From contig CP021237.1 of the NCBI GenBank assembly GCA_002151545.1, forward strand, positions 1,178,001-1,242,000: a stretch of 64,000 nucleotides of DNA, in the 5' to 3' direction. Made by a program: the position numbers and the translations under genes. Shown here piece after piece: positions 26,163-36,179 of this stretch (its first letter is position 1; every line of letters starts with the position of its first letter). The notes below the pieces were generated by a model that was given only the letters and a program-made list of their open reading frames with translations, ran no database searches and was not told the DNA's origin. Origin of the DNA: Sphingobacteriaceae bacterium GW460-11-11-14-LB5. GTDB lineage: Bacteria > Bacteroidota > Bacteroidia > Sphingobacteriales > Sphingobacteriaceae.

Positions 26163-26447
26163 TCCAAAATCGAAAATAATCAAACCAAATTATCCGTAGA
26201 AAGACTCATTCAAGTGTCGGAAATACTAGAAGTCACGTTAATAGATATTTTAGATACTGTTGACTTTGAAAACAGTCAAGCGAAAACTAAACCGATACAA
26301 CAAGAATTATTTAATTTATATCGAAACTTCAAAGATGAAATAAGGAATGTTGAAGCTTTATATGCTAAATTATTAGATAATAAAGAAGCATTGATTTCGC
26401 AGTTAGAAGAAAATATTAGGTGTCTGCAAATGATATATGCTAAATAG
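26163..26447 (+). pseudogene. Truncated XRE-type regulator
   Basis: From 26163 the frame reads SKIENNQTKLSVERLIQVSEILEV, the second half of an XRE helix-turn-helix domain as found in small Bacteroidota regulators, and then a helical, charged C-terminus with NLYRNFKDEIRNVEALYAKLLDNK. The in-frame TAG at 26160 and TAA at 26151 stand where the first HTH helices should be, and no upstream frame restores them. A GTG at 26214 would give only 77 residues without a full HTH. I read it as a 5'-truncated, decaying regulator next to the mobile-element relic. Confidence 0.55.
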
Positions 26448-26669
26448 TTATATGATTAATAAGGCTGTATTATAAATATATAATTGTCTTCCTTGTCCAA
26501 AGGATTCCTACGGGAGCTTACCGAAGGGCCTCTTAAATATGCTTTAAGGTGTTTCGGCCAGCTCAAAATTAAGGCATCTAAAGTTAAATCGCATTTATGA
26601 TACAACTTCATTGTATTTTTTCCTGGCTAGTACTTTTCCTTGCGAATCCCCTTTGCGGTTAATGTACCG

Positions 26670-27824
26670 TTAATCCCTTTTCACCGATTTCAAAAACACA
26701 AAACCTAGCACACCCGATAGGATCGAAGCCGTTAGGATGGCAAACTTCGCTTCGGATACATGCAACGCATCGCTAAAAGAAAGCAGGGCAATAAAGATCG
26801 ACATGGTAAAACCGATTCCGGCGAGCATACCCAAACCCCATACATGTTTCCAGCCTGCGCCTGTAGGGAGATTGGCCCATTTTAATTTCACGGCTAACCA
26901 GCTGAAAAAGGTTACGCCAATGGTTTTGCCTGCAAATAAACCGATGATAATGCCGAGACCGAGGGGTGAAAGCAGTCCGGCGAGCATTTCTTTCTGGAAA
27001 GTGATATTGGTATTGGCCAAAGCGAAAATTGGCATAATGATGTAGTTGACCGGGGTGGTTAAAAAATGCTCCAGTTTTTCCAAAGGCGACTCTTCGTATG
27101 TTTCGTTGGTGGGGATGGTAAAAGCCAGCAGTACCCCTGCAATGGTGGCATGGATGCCCGAGTGGTGGATGAAATACCAGAGGAAGATGCCCGGGATGAG
27201 GTAGAATACCAGTTTCTTGACGCCGAAATAGTTCATCAGTCCTAAAAGCACGAGGATGCCTCCAGCCATGGCGAGGTATTCGAAATGAATCTGTTTCGTA
27301 TAAAAAATCGCGATCACGAGAATGGCCCCGAGATCGTCGACAATGGCCAGTGCGGCCAGGAAGATTTTTAAACTGGTGGGTACACTTTTACCGAGCATCG
27401 CAATAATGGCGAGGGCAAAGGCAATATCGGTAGCCATGGGGATGCCCCAGCCTGATGCGGAGGCTTCGCCTTTATTAAAGAGGGAATAAATTAATGCCGG
27501 TACGAGCATGCCGCCCAGGGCCGCGATTACGGGTAAGGCTGCACTTTTTACAGAAGATAATTCGCCCTCTATCAGTTCGCGTTTGATTTCGAGGCCGACC
27601 AATAAAAAGAAAATGGCCATCAGGGCATCGTTAATCCAGGCTAAAATGCTGTAGTTTACCGGGCCAAAACCCAGTTTAATGTCGAGGAAATGCATGAAAG
27701 CATCTTTGGCAGTGGTGTTGGCGATTATCAGAGAAATGGCTACGCAGATCAATAATAAAAAACCACCTACTTGTCCGGAGCGGAAGAAACGCTGAAATGC
27801 TTCCAGATTGATTAATTTAGCCAT
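26670..27824 (-). CDS. nhaA: Na+/H+ antiporter NhaA
   Basis: A 384-residue inner-membrane antiporter that exchanges sodium for protons in pH and salt homeostasis. About 11-12 hydrophobic segments are visible. The transport-site aspartates are in MATDIAFALAIIAML (about residue 130) and in AIVDDLGAILVIAIFYT (about 160), matching the Asp133/163/164 group. The N-terminal LEAFQRFFRSGQVGGFLLL and length are typical. It stands alone, with repeat-rich DNA downstream of it at 26448-26669 (no gene seen) and upstream at 27.9-28.7 kb. Confidence 0.96.
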   Translation of the reverse strand: MAKLINLEAFQRFFRSGQVGGFLLLICVAISLIIANTTAKDAFMHFLDIKLGFGPVNYSILAWINDALMAIFFLLVGLEIKRELIEGELSSVKSAALPVIAALGGMLVPALIYSLFNKGEASASGWGIPMATDIAFALAIIAMLGKSVPTSLKIFLAALAIVDDLGAILVIAIFYTKQIHFEYLAMAGGILVLLGLMNYFGVKKLVFYLIPGIFLWYFIHHSGIHATIAGVLLAFTIPTNETYEESPLEKLEHFLTTPVNYIIMPIFALANTNITFQKEMLAGLLSPLGLGIIIGLFAGKTIGVTFFSWLAVKLKWANLPTGAGWKHVWGLGMLAGIGFTMSIFIALLSFSDALHVSEAKFAILTASILSGVLGFVFLKSVKRD

Positions 27825-27884
27825 AGGGGTAAAAATAGTGAAAGGGAAGGGAAAAGGGGTGTTTTTTGTGAGGAAATGTAAGGT

Positions 27885-28510
27885 GCTAATACGGTCGTCA
27901 TTCTATTACAACAATAAGTCCGTCATTGCGATGAGGCTTTTTCAGCCGAGGAAGCAATCTTACTACTATGGGTTATCTGCGATTGATACGGCAGTGACTC
28001 CATCGTTTTTGCTTCTAACAATTTTCTGTCATCCTGAGGCACGAAGGATCTTTTACCGAAAGATTCTTCACTGCGTTCAGAATGACAATTGTAGGTTTTA
28101 CCCTAGGCTCGGGCTTGCCTCGGCTACCGATGAAAAATCGGTACAGGTCCACCGCCGCCGAAGGGCTCTTACTTTTTTCAGCTGTGTTTATGTTTTTATA
28201 GGTCTTCAAGCTTGCTTTGCAGGTTGGCTTGGCCCAAAAGTAACAAAAACCCAAGGCTTGCATCTTTTCTTGTAAAAACCTACGGAAATCTCAATTGCGG
28301 CAGCATCGAGGCTCTTACCCTCGTTTATCCCCACGCACCCGCTTGATTCTGCCTTGGGTTGTGAGGTAACGAGAGGGAGTGTACAGATTTACGTGCTTTT
28401 TCCTACGAAAATCTGCCATGCCGGATAGCAAGGTGCATATTGCAGGACGCGACAATTTGTCTTTTAGTCCTTTCCCTTTCAGGGGAAAGGTGCCGAAGGC
28501 GGATAGGGGT
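27885..28510. repeat. Mosaic repeat island 2
   Basis: It holds a GTCATTGCGATGAGG...GAAGCAATCT element (27921), a TGTCATCCTGAGG...CAGAATGACA inverted repeat (28027-28087), a CTAGGCTCGGGCTTGCCTCGG unit with GATGAAAAATCGGTACAGG (28102), and a TCCCTTTCAGGGGAAAGGTGCC unit (28468). The same units build the islands at 24 and 37 kb. No gene is supported. Confidence 0.8.
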
Positions 28511-28528
28511 TAGGGGTTAATGATATAA

Positions 28529-28561
28529 ACAAAAAGCCGCAGATCATAAATCTGCGGCTTT
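28529..28561 (-). terminator. Terminator for the PorP/SprF operon
   Basis: AAAGCCGCAGA and TCTGCGGCTTT form a perfect 11-bp stem with a 7-base loop. On the minus strand a TTTTTGTTT run follows, the correct polarity for the operon ending at 28747. Confidence 0.8.
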
Positions 28562-28568
28562 GTTCGGT

Positions 28569-28740
28569 TGTCATGCTGAGCTTGTGTTCATCGAAGATAA
28601 TTTTTATTATCTATTGCATTAAGATCCCCGCCTGCGCGGGGATGACGACCCTTTCTTTAAAATTGAAACAAGATCAGCATGACGCATATTGGTGCATTAA
28701 GATCCCCTCCAGCGCGGGGAGGACGACCTTTTTTGTAAAA
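28569..28740. repeat. GATCCCCGCC...GCGGGGATGACG repeats
   Basis: Two copies of GATCCCC(G/T)CC...GCGCGGGGA(T/G)GACGACC are at 28623 and 28693, embedded in a GTCATGCTGAG...CAGCATGACG outer repeat. Both inner copies can form hairpins of about 6 bp. Confidence 0.7.
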
Positions 28741-28746
28741 CAAAAA

Positions 28747-29667
28747 TTATCGTTTCTTACCAATATTCACACGGATATTCACTTCGAAATCGCCGTCGGT
28801 GTAACCACTGATGGCCGAAGTTGCCGTATTGTAATAAGCCATGAAATATAAGGTCGATTTGTAGTTCATGCCGAAACCAACGGTTGCATTTTGCGTGTTG
28901 TGGTACATGGCCATGACGTACAGTTTATCGTTGGCAAAATTTGCATTCAAACCGGCATCCCATAAATTTTCGTAATTTTTGATCCCCCTGAAAACACCTT
29001 TAGGCTCGAGACTGATGCCGTTGATACCCGATCCCAGCATGAACTTATAACTCACTGCTGAATAAAAGGTGGGTTTATCGGCAAAATTTAAATCGTCTTT
29101 TCTGAACACCGAACGCATGTTTGGAATGGCACCTTCTACGGTTAAGCCTTTCGAGGTGTAAGAGATCCCGAAATCGCCGTCTAGGTAATAACCCCGGTCG
29201 TTAAAACGGGCGATGGACGGATCGTTAATATCGCTGTTTCTTACACTGCTTAAATCGAGTTTATCCTGACTGGCGCCAAAAGAGATCCCGAAGTTTAGTT
29301 TCTGGTCCTCGCTGTTTAAGGGAAGGTGGTAGGCAAAAGTTCCTACGGCTTTGGTGCGCTGTATACCGCCCGATTTCTCGTTGTAGATGTTCACGCCCCA
29401 GCCCACTTTATTCACCTGTTGATCTAAAGTTACACTCTGGGTAATGGGTGCGCCGGGGATGTTAGACCATTGTTTACGGAAACTGCCGTTGATGTTAAAA
29501 CCTTCGGTAATACCTGCCATGGATGGATTAACCAGGTAACGGTTCTGGAAATATTGTGCATTGAGCGGAAGGATCTGTGCCTTCGCGGTATTTAAAAATA
29601 ATGTGCCGGCCGCAACTAGAAACGTTACGCGACGCATTTGCTTTATGTTTTTGATAATTGCTTTCAT
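28747..29667 (-). CDS. PorP/SprF family type IX secretion system protein
   Basis: A 306-residue outer-membrane beta-barrel-like protein with a signal peptide (to about residue 30, AKA-Q). The N-terminal mature part YFQNRYLVNPSMAGITEGFNING is the PorP/SprF hallmark, followed by RKQWSNIPGAPITQ and alternating beta-strand pattern to the end. PorP/SprF proteins pair with large type B secretion substrates and help export or surface attachment. Here it follows the 2104-residue CHU_C protein by only 8 bases, which fits that role. An ATG at 29637 is an alternative start. Confidence 0.93.
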   Translation of the reverse strand: MKAIIKNIKQMRRVTFLVAAGTLFLNTAKAQILPLNAQYFQNRYLVNPSMAGITEGFNINGSFRKQWSNIPGAPITQSVTLDQQVNKVGWGVNIYNEKSGGIQRTKAVGTFAYHLPLNSEDQKLNFGISFGASQDKLDLSSVRNSDINDPSIARFNDRGYYLDGDFGISYTSKGLTVEGAIPNMRSVFRKDDLNFADKPTFYSAVSYKFMLGSGINGISLEPKGVFRGIKNYENLWDAGLNANFANDKLYVMAMYHNTQNATVGFGMNYKSTLYFMAYYNTATSAISGYTDGDFEVNIRVNIGKKR

Positions 29668-29675
29668 GTCTGTAA

Positions 29676-32600
29676 TTAGTCTCTAATGATGTTGATAAAA
29701 CCTTTGAATGTGCCGATGCCCTTACCGAGATCGATGATGTAGTAGTAGGTACCTTCACTTAAAGGGCTACCGTTTATCGTTCCATCCCAATCGTTGGCAT
29801 AAGTTTGTTTAGTATATAAAACCCGCCCGGCCTTATCGAATATCTTCAGGGTATTATTTGGATAATAATCGATGTTTTTGACGATAAACTTATCATTATA
29901 ACCATCGCCATTTGGCGTGACCACGGTACTGGCTTCTAATTTATAATCTTCGGTGACGCTTATCGAAATCGTTTGATCGCTTACACAACCACTGGCATTG
30001 GTTACCGTTACTTTATAGGTGCCGCTTTGTTTTGGCCGGACGGTTACCGCTGCCGCATTTTGTCCGCTGGTGATTTCAGGACCTGTCCAGCTGTATTGTG
30101 CGCCGCCCGTTGCCGTTAAAATCAGGGCATCGCCTTTAGAGATCGTAAGCCCTTTATTACTGCTGATGGACACTACCGGTAAAGCATTTACGGTTACGGT
30201 GGCTGTTCCGGTTTGCAGCTGACTGGCATAAGCATCGGCCACGCTCACCAGTGTATAGGTAAAGGTACCCGGTGTATTGGTCGGGGCGCTCACTGTAACG
30301 GTAGTTGAATTGGTGGTTATCGTACGGTTACTACCGCCATTTATCGTGTAAGTAAAGGTATAAGGCGCGGTACCTGCTGAGCCGGTAAAGGTAATGTTGG
30401 GAGAGGTGCCGAAGTTACATACTGAGGTTGTACCCGCAATGCTGGCTACCGGTAAAGGGCGTATCAGCACCGTTGCCGAACCCGTTTGTGCCTGGCTACA
30501 GTTTACATCGGCCACGCTAACTAAATTGTAAACAAATGTGCCTACCGTAGTCGTTGGTGCGGCCACTGTTGCCGTGTTTCCGGTTGAGCTAATCGTTTGG
30601 TTTGTGCCGCCATTAATGTTGTAGGTGAAGGTGTATGGTGCCGTTCCGTTTGCACCGGTAAAGGTAATATTTGGTGCGGCTGCTAAGTTCGGTACGGCAG
30701 TTGAACCCGAAATGCTGGCTGTTGCCAGGGTTCTCACCGTGATGGTTGCCGTTCCGCTTTGTGGCTGACCACAGTTTGCATCTTTAACGTTTACTAAGTT
30801 ATAGGCAAAGGTACCCGCAACGTTAGCTGGGGCCGAAACCGTTACCGAAGCGCTTGTGCCTATAGTGCTTACTGTTTGATTTGTTCCGCCGTTAATGTTA
30901 TAGGTAAAGGTATAAGGGGCAGTTCCGTTTGCGCCGGTAAAGGTGATGGTTTGGGCAGCGCCATTTAAACACACTGCAGCAGTACCTGTAACGGTTGCTG
31001 TAGCGGTTGAGCTAACCGTTAATTTGAAGGTTTTGGTGGTTTTATTTACCCCTCCAAAATCTGTCCCGCCGTTATCCATTACCGTAACGGTAATATTGGC
31101 TACACCACTTACATTGTTTTTTAAGTGATAAGTAATGGTGCCTTTGTCAGCGCCGTTTGCGGCTACCGTTAATACATCAAACAGGTTGGCGTTATCAGCA
31201 CTAACCGAAAGTGTAGTGTTTTGTGCCGTTTCAGGACCAGCCGAAATTCCGGTTAAAGCCAGGCTTTGGTTGGCTGAGCTATAACAAACAGCCTGGTTGG
31301 CTACCGCATCGAGGGTAGGCGCACCATTGCCGAATAAATACCTCGTTTTAATCGGATAGTGATCGGTGGTGGTAGAGCTGTAATTGGTCACCAGGTTTTT
31401 AACGGCATCTAAAACCTCGGCTGAGGCCGGGATATAGTTGAGGTTAAGGCTTTTGGTGATGATGACGTTATCAATTACGGTATTAAATCCGGCTGTAGAT
31501 TGTTTTCCTGCTAAACTTAAAGGTAAGGTAACCGGGAAATAATTAGCCACATCCTGGGTGAAATCTGAATAGGAAGTTCCGGTGCCTGGCATTGGTGCAA
31601 TGGTTTTATCCGCATCCAGTACGTCGTTAAAATCGCCGAGAATAATTACCTTTTTACCGGCAAGGTTAGCGTCTAACCAGTCTTTCATTTGTTTATTGCC
31701 GCCTTTTCTGCGGTTGTAGGCATCAATCTGGTCGGCGGTGGTACCAGTGTTTGCTTTGGCATGGATCTCGACAAAATAAACCGTATCCAATTTATTGTTG
31801 ATTTTCACCTGCGCCTGCATCAGGTAAGGGAAACGGCCCGACGACCAGTTTTTGTAAGGGGTGCCATCGGCACTGGTTGCCGGTATAGCAGGGTTATAAG
31901 TATCTCTTAAAATGTCTAAAGTTGAAATGGGTTTAATCAGATCGGTACGGTACATAAAAGCCAGTTTCTGCGCCAGCGGATAATCTGCATCGGCTTTATC
32001 ATCGGCATAGGATCCGAACTCGCTGAATAAAACATTGTATCCGGCCGGTAAAACGGTGTTTCTAAACAACGTAGTATCTACCACCTCTGCGAAACCATAA
32101 ATATCTGCATTTAGGTTGTTCACGATGGTTTTAACATTGGCGGCCTGCTGTACATCATTTGATGGATCCTGAGCCGGGCTGCCAAACCATTCGATGTTCC
32201 AGTTGACCACTTCTAAGGTATTGGCGATATCGAAAGTATTTCCGCTAAAGGCTACGGTTTTGTTTGCCGAGCCGGCAGTGGCAATGCTTACATTTCCGGT
32301 ATAACTCGTATTCACCACCGTTGGCGAAAATTTAGCATAAACGGTTGGCGAAGTATTGTTGATATCGGCTTTGGGATAAGTAATGGTACTGCTGTAGGTT
32401 CCGGTACTGGTTTTAGATAAGGTAAAGTTAGCCGGAGCGGTTAAGGTTACATCGCCCGTCAAGTTACCTGCAGAGAAACCAAAGGTGCTGGCTGCTGAAG
32501 TGGTGTTGGCTGCCTGGAAACCAAAACTGACGCTAGACGGCGAAGTGCTGATATCAACTGCTGGTGGCGTGTTGGAATTGGTTACGGCGAAATCATCAAC

Positions 32601-35600
32601 AGTCCAGCGGCTGGCCGATGAGGTGGTCGAATTATATACAATAGCCACATAAACTGGCGTTGCTTTATAGGCGGATAAATCTATATTATCCGATTTGGTC
32701 CATTTATCGGTACCCGTTTCAGGGAATTTACCATCTAAGCTGGTCCAGGTAGCCAGTGCAGGATTGCCTGAACCGGTATAATTTGTTGAGATTTTGAGTT
32801 GTAATTTATCTCCTGCGAAAGCAGATCTTGTCCAGAAAGATAAAATGGCATAGTTAAACGAAGAGATATTTAAAGCTGGTGAGATTAACCAATCCTCATT
32901 TAAAATATTACCACCTGAATAACCATTAATCTGCAGGGCATTTCCTGCGCTTGCCACACCTGTAGGGTCGGTCGCATCATGTCCGAAAGTAGTGGTACAG
33001 CCCCAGGTTTGTGCACCGGTTACGCTGTATTGATAAAAGCCATCGGATAAGGCTCCGCTACCCACCGTGGTACAGTTTTCGAAGTTGAAAGCCGTTTGGT
33101 TAGGATCAACCGCCGGACCGCTTAACGAAAGGGAAACCGAAGTTGCACCTGCACTGGCATGTAAAACAGCACCGGTTGAATTGCCCACCGCCGTTGGACT
33201 GAATTTTACATACACCGTTTGGTTGGTGGCCAAATCTGCCACACTATAACTTAATGTGGTAGAAAAGGTTACGTTATCTTTCGAGATAGCATAAGGTGCC
33301 GCTGTGGTTAAGGTAGTGGCATTGGTTAAGTTACCGGCAGATAAGACATAAGTTTTAGCTGCTGAAGTGGTGTTGATGGCCTGATTGCTGAAGGCTAAAG
33401 TTTTTGGCGTGACCACCAAATAAGGACCAGACATTGAAGCGGGTTCGGTTACCGAAGTGTTTTGCGGATTTGGAGCCCTCAATACAAAATCCAACGAATT
33501 CTCATCGCTATCATATCCATTACCGGCAAACTCTTCTGTACCGCCAATGCCCATAGTGGTGGCATCAGAGGTTGAACTCGCTTTCCTTTCTATTGATGAA
33601 GTATTGGTTGTAGCGGGGGCAGGGGCAGTACCCTCAAAACCATTTGCTGTTCCGAAACCAACTTTATCAATAATATTTGCACTAACCGGGTTAGCGCCGG
33701 TTTGAGGGGTAACCGAATTGCTTAACAATACTTTTCCTGCTGTACCCGATAAATTAAGTGTACCAATCTTATCAGGCGTTGGTAAATCCAATGTACCACC
33801 TGTACCTGCAGACTGTTGGATGAGGTAAAAACCTTTTGGCGCAATAGAACCTGATAAGGTGGTGGCTGTCCAGCTGCCAGTACCTGTAGCACTTGCATAT
33901 TGCACGCTCCAGCCTGTTAAATCGACAGCACTAAGTGTTGGGTTGTATAATTCGATAAAGTCGTTTTTATAGGTAGCGCCGGTATTACCACCACCGCCAT
34001 AAACTTCAGAAATGACCACATGGTTGGCACCAGTTGGTTCTTTTACGGTACTGTTTTGAGGATTTGGGGCAGTAACTACAAAATCGTTAAGGTTGTTATC
34101 GGTATCGTAACCGTTTCCATTAAACTCTTCTGCACCACCCAGGGCTAAAGTAGCCGCGGTTGAAGTTGCACTGGCTTTACGTTCGATTGAAGTGGTATTG
34201 GAAATTACCGGTGTAGGTGCGGTTTCAAAACCTGTGGCCGTTGGACCAAAGCCTACTTTATCGATAACCACAGCCGTGGCCGGGTTAGCGCCGGTTAAAA
34301 GCACATTTGAGCTGCTCAAAATTACTTTTCCGGTGGTACCCGAAAGGGCTAAAATTCCGGTGGCATCAGGTGTAGGTAAATTAACCGTTCCGCCTGCTCC
34401 AACAGCTTCCTGAACCAGATAGAAACTTTTAGCCGGTATACTGCCGGTTAAATCTGTTTTGGCCCAGGCTCCGGTTCCGGCAGCATTTAAATACTGTACA
34501 CTCCAGCCGGTTAAATCAACCGCTGTGTTACCCGGGTTATATAATTCGATAAAGTCGTTTTTGTAAGTTGCCCCCGTGTTTCCGCCACCGCCATATACTT
34601 CTGATATGACAATATGCGTTGGCGCTGCAGGTGGTGTTGTACCTACACCTGCGGTAGTGATGTTCTGTGTGGCTGCACCAGTGCTCGAGATACTGATATT
34701 ACCCGATACTGGTGAAGCTGTTGTTGGGCTAAATCGTACCGAAACCGTTTTGCTTGTGGCCAGCTCAGCCGCCGTATACACTAAGGAAATATTATAGGTA
34801 ACATTATCTTTCGAAAGATAAAAAGGTGCTGTTGTGGTAATATTCACCACATCGGTTAAGCCTGTTGCGGATAGGGTAAAGCTTTGTGCTGTAGAATTGG
34901 TGCCTGTATTTTGCGAGCCAAAATCGAAAGCCGTTTGGTTTAGTGTTAAAATGGTTGATAAGCCGTTTCCACTTACCGCAACATTAACAGGGGTAGCGCC
35001 AGTGCTGCTATGGGTAACATTACCGCTGGCATTGCCGGCAGCTGTTGGACTGAAACGCACATATACCAATGGTGATGTGGCAACTTCGCCTGTAGTATAG
35101 CTGATGGAACTGCTGAAGGTAGTATTGTCTTTTGAAACAAAGAAAGGTGCTGTCGCATTTACTGAAACACCTGCCGTTAAATTGGCTCCACCCAAGGTGT
35201 AACTTTGTGCGGTAGAATTTGAATTGATGTTCTGATCGCCAAAAACCAATGTTGTATTTGACGCTGATATCACTGGTGTAGCGCTAACACTGCCTTTTGG
35301 CGTGATACTAAAATCGTCGATCGTGTAAATACCATCGCTTCCTAAATCGTCAGTATCTGTCCAGCGGATATAAAGCGTGGCTCCATTTGCCCAGCTAATT
35401 GCAGTGATGCTTGCTGAAATAGCGGTTTGATTTGCTGCTAAGTTGCCGTCAATGCCAGCTGCGGCGGTAGTTGTGGTTAACTTTTCGTTAAGGTCCATGC
35501 CGCTAAGCGGTAGCCAGGTGGCTGCTGCATCGGCAATACTGGTGGCATTAAAACTGTATTCGAAATTTAGTTTTTCGTTAACGGTGGCGGTTGAACCGGT

Positions 35601-35990
35601 TCTCCACTGTTCCATCACACCCGATAAATCGATTGAAGTTACGGTTGCACCAGTATTATTCTGGAATCCGGCACCAAATCTTGGTACCAGGGCACCAGAG
35701 GCCAGGCTTCCTAAAGAACGGTCGGCCGCTCCAGCTGTTCCTGCGTTGTAGGCAGCGCCAGCATTCGATGAAGTGCTGTAAACGGCTAAGGTTAAGGCCG
35801 AACCAACGGCAGCAGCGCTTGTGCCACTGGCTTTAACGGCGCTCCACCCGGCAACTAATGAAGTCCCGGTTGCGGTCATGCCGTCAAAATTCTCTGATTT
35901 AGCCGTATTGATTGCCGTTAATGAAACCTGGGCAAATAAATAATTAGAGAAAACCAGAAAAAATAAAATGAGAAGTAAAGGTCTTTTCAT
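29676..35990 (-). CDS. Giant type IX-secreted nuclease with lamin-tail domains
   Basis: A 2104-residue exported protein. After the signal peptide (to FAQ, residue 21) come a choice-of-anchor-like domain, beta-sandwich repeats with 'VRFSPTAAG' signatures, two lamin-tail domains starting HIVISEVYGGGGNTG (about 458) and HVVISEVYGGGGNTG (about 657), and a choice-of-anchor J-like domain (about 970-1130). An endonuclease/exonuclease/phosphatase domain (about 1258-1560) follows, with the metal-binding VNWNIEWFG, LGDFND and TDHYPI motifs all intact. Three near-identical FTGANGTAPYTFTYNINGG repeats (about 1660-1930) and a CHU_C type B sorting domain (VVTPNGDGYNDKF, about 2018) complete it. It is probably a surface-bound or released DNase. 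It is cotranscribed with the PorP/SprF gene. Confidence 0.92.
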   Translation of the reverse strand: MKRPLLLILFFLVFSNYLFAQVSLTAINTAKSENFDGMTATGTSLVAGWSAVKASGTSAAAVGSALTLAVYSTSSNAGAAYNAGTAGAADRSLGSLASGALVPRFGAGFQNNTGATVTSIDLSGVMEQWRTGSTATVNEKLNFEYSFNATSIADAAATWLPLSGMDLNEKLTTTTAAAGIDGNLAANQTAISASITAISWANGATLYIRWTDTDDLGSDGIYTIDDFSITPKGSVSATPVISASNTTLVFGDQNINSNSTAQSYTLGGANLTAGVSVNATAPFFVSKDNTTFSSSISYTTGEVATSPLVYVRFSPTAAGNASGNVTHSSTGATPVNVAVSGNGLSTILTLNQTAFDFGSQNTGTNSTAQSFTLSATGLTDVVNITTTAPFYLSKDNVTYNISLVYTAAELATSKTVSVRFSPTTASPVSGNISISSTGAATQNITTAGVGTTPPAAPTHIVISEVYGGGGNTGATYKNDFIELYNPGNTAVDLTGWSVQYLNAAGTGAWAKTDLTGSIPAKSFYLVQEAVGAGGTVNLPTPDATGILALSGTTGKVILSSSNVLLTGANPATAVVIDKVGFGPTATGFETAPTPVISNTTSIERKASATSTAATLALGGAEEFNGNGYDTDNNLNDFVVTAPNPQNSTVKEPTGANHVVISEVYGGGGNTGATYKNDFIELYNPTLSAVDLTGWSVQYASATGTGSWTATTLSGSIAPKGFYLIQQSAGTGGTLDLPTPDKIGTLNLSGTAGKVLLSNSVTPQTGANPVSANIIDKVGFGTANGFEGTAPAPATTNTSSIERKASSTSDATTMGIGGTEEFAGNGYDSDENSLDFVLRAPNPQNTSVTEPASMSGPYLVVTPKTLAFSNQAINTTSAAKTYVLSAGNLTNATTLTTAAPYAISKDNVTFSTTLSYSVADLATNQTVYVKFSPTAVGNSTGAVLHASAGATSVSLSLSGPAVDPNQTAFNFENCTTVGSGALSDGFYQYSVTGAQTWGCTTTFGHDATDPTGVASAGNALQINGYSGGNILNEDWLISPALNISSFNYAILSFWTRSAFAGDKLQLKISTNYTGSGNPALATWTSLDGKFPETGTDKWTKSDNIDLSAYKATPVYVAIVYNSTTSSASRWTVDDFAVTNSNTPPAVDISTSPSSVSFGFQAANTTSAASTFGFSAGNLTGDVTLTAPANFTLSKTSTGTYSSTITYPKADINNTSPTVYAKFSPTVVNTSYTGNVSIATAGSANKTVAFSGNTFDIANTLEVVNWNIEWFGSPAQDPSNDVQQAANVKTIVNNLNADIYGFAEVVDTTLFRNTVLPAGYNVLFSEFGSYADDKADADYPLAQKLAFMYRTDLIKPISTLDILRDTYNPAIPATSADGTPYKNWSSGRFPYLMQAQVKINNKLDTVYFVEIHAKANTGTTADQIDAYNRRKGGNKQMKDWLDANLAGKKVIILGDFNDVLDADKTIAPMPGTGTSYSDFTQDVANYFPVTLPLSLAGKQSTAGFNTVIDNVIITKSLNLNYIPASAEVLDAVKNLVTNYSSTTTDHYPIKTRYLFGNGAPTLDAVANQAVCYSSANQSLALTGISAGPETAQNTTLSVSADNANLFDVLTVAANGADKGTITYHLKNNVSGVANITVTVMDNGGTDFGGVNKTTKTFKLTVSSTATATVTGTAAVCLNGAAQTITFTGANGTAPYTFTYNINGGTNQTVSTIGTSASVTVSAPANVAGTFAYNLVNVKDANCGQPQSGTATITVRTLATASISGSTAVPNLAAAPNITFTGANGTAPYTFTYNINGGTNQTISSTGNTATVAAPTTTVGTFVYNLVSVADVNCSQAQTGSATVLIRPLPVASIAGTTSVCNFGTSPNITFTGSAGTAPYTFTYTINGGSNRTITTNSTTVTVSAPTNTPGTFTYTLVSVADAYASQLQTGTATVTVNALPVVSISSNKGLTISKGDALILTATGGAQYSWTGPEITSGQNAAAVTVRPKQSGTYKVTVTNASGCVSDQTISISVTEDYKLEASTVVTPNGDGYNDKFIVKNIDYYPNNTLKIFDKAGRVLYTKQTYANDWDGTINGSPLSEGTYYYIIDLGKGIGTFKGFINIIRD

Positions 35991-36179
35991 ATAATAAGTT
36001 TTGTTTACAACAAATGTATATGCAAATGCCTAATTATCAGATTAACTTAATGTTAATTCGGTGAAATGTGGAAAAATAAATATAATATAAGGTAATTTTT
36101 CGTTTATGCAGACGTTACTGTGCTTTTTTGGGAAAGTTTTTTGCAGAAAAAGGAGTTGATGTGATGAATTTTAGCAACG
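35991..36179. other. Upstream region of the giant nuclease gene
   Basis: AT-rich DNA between the nuclease start and repeat island 3. I see no clear -33/-7 pair and no gene. Confidence 0.4.
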
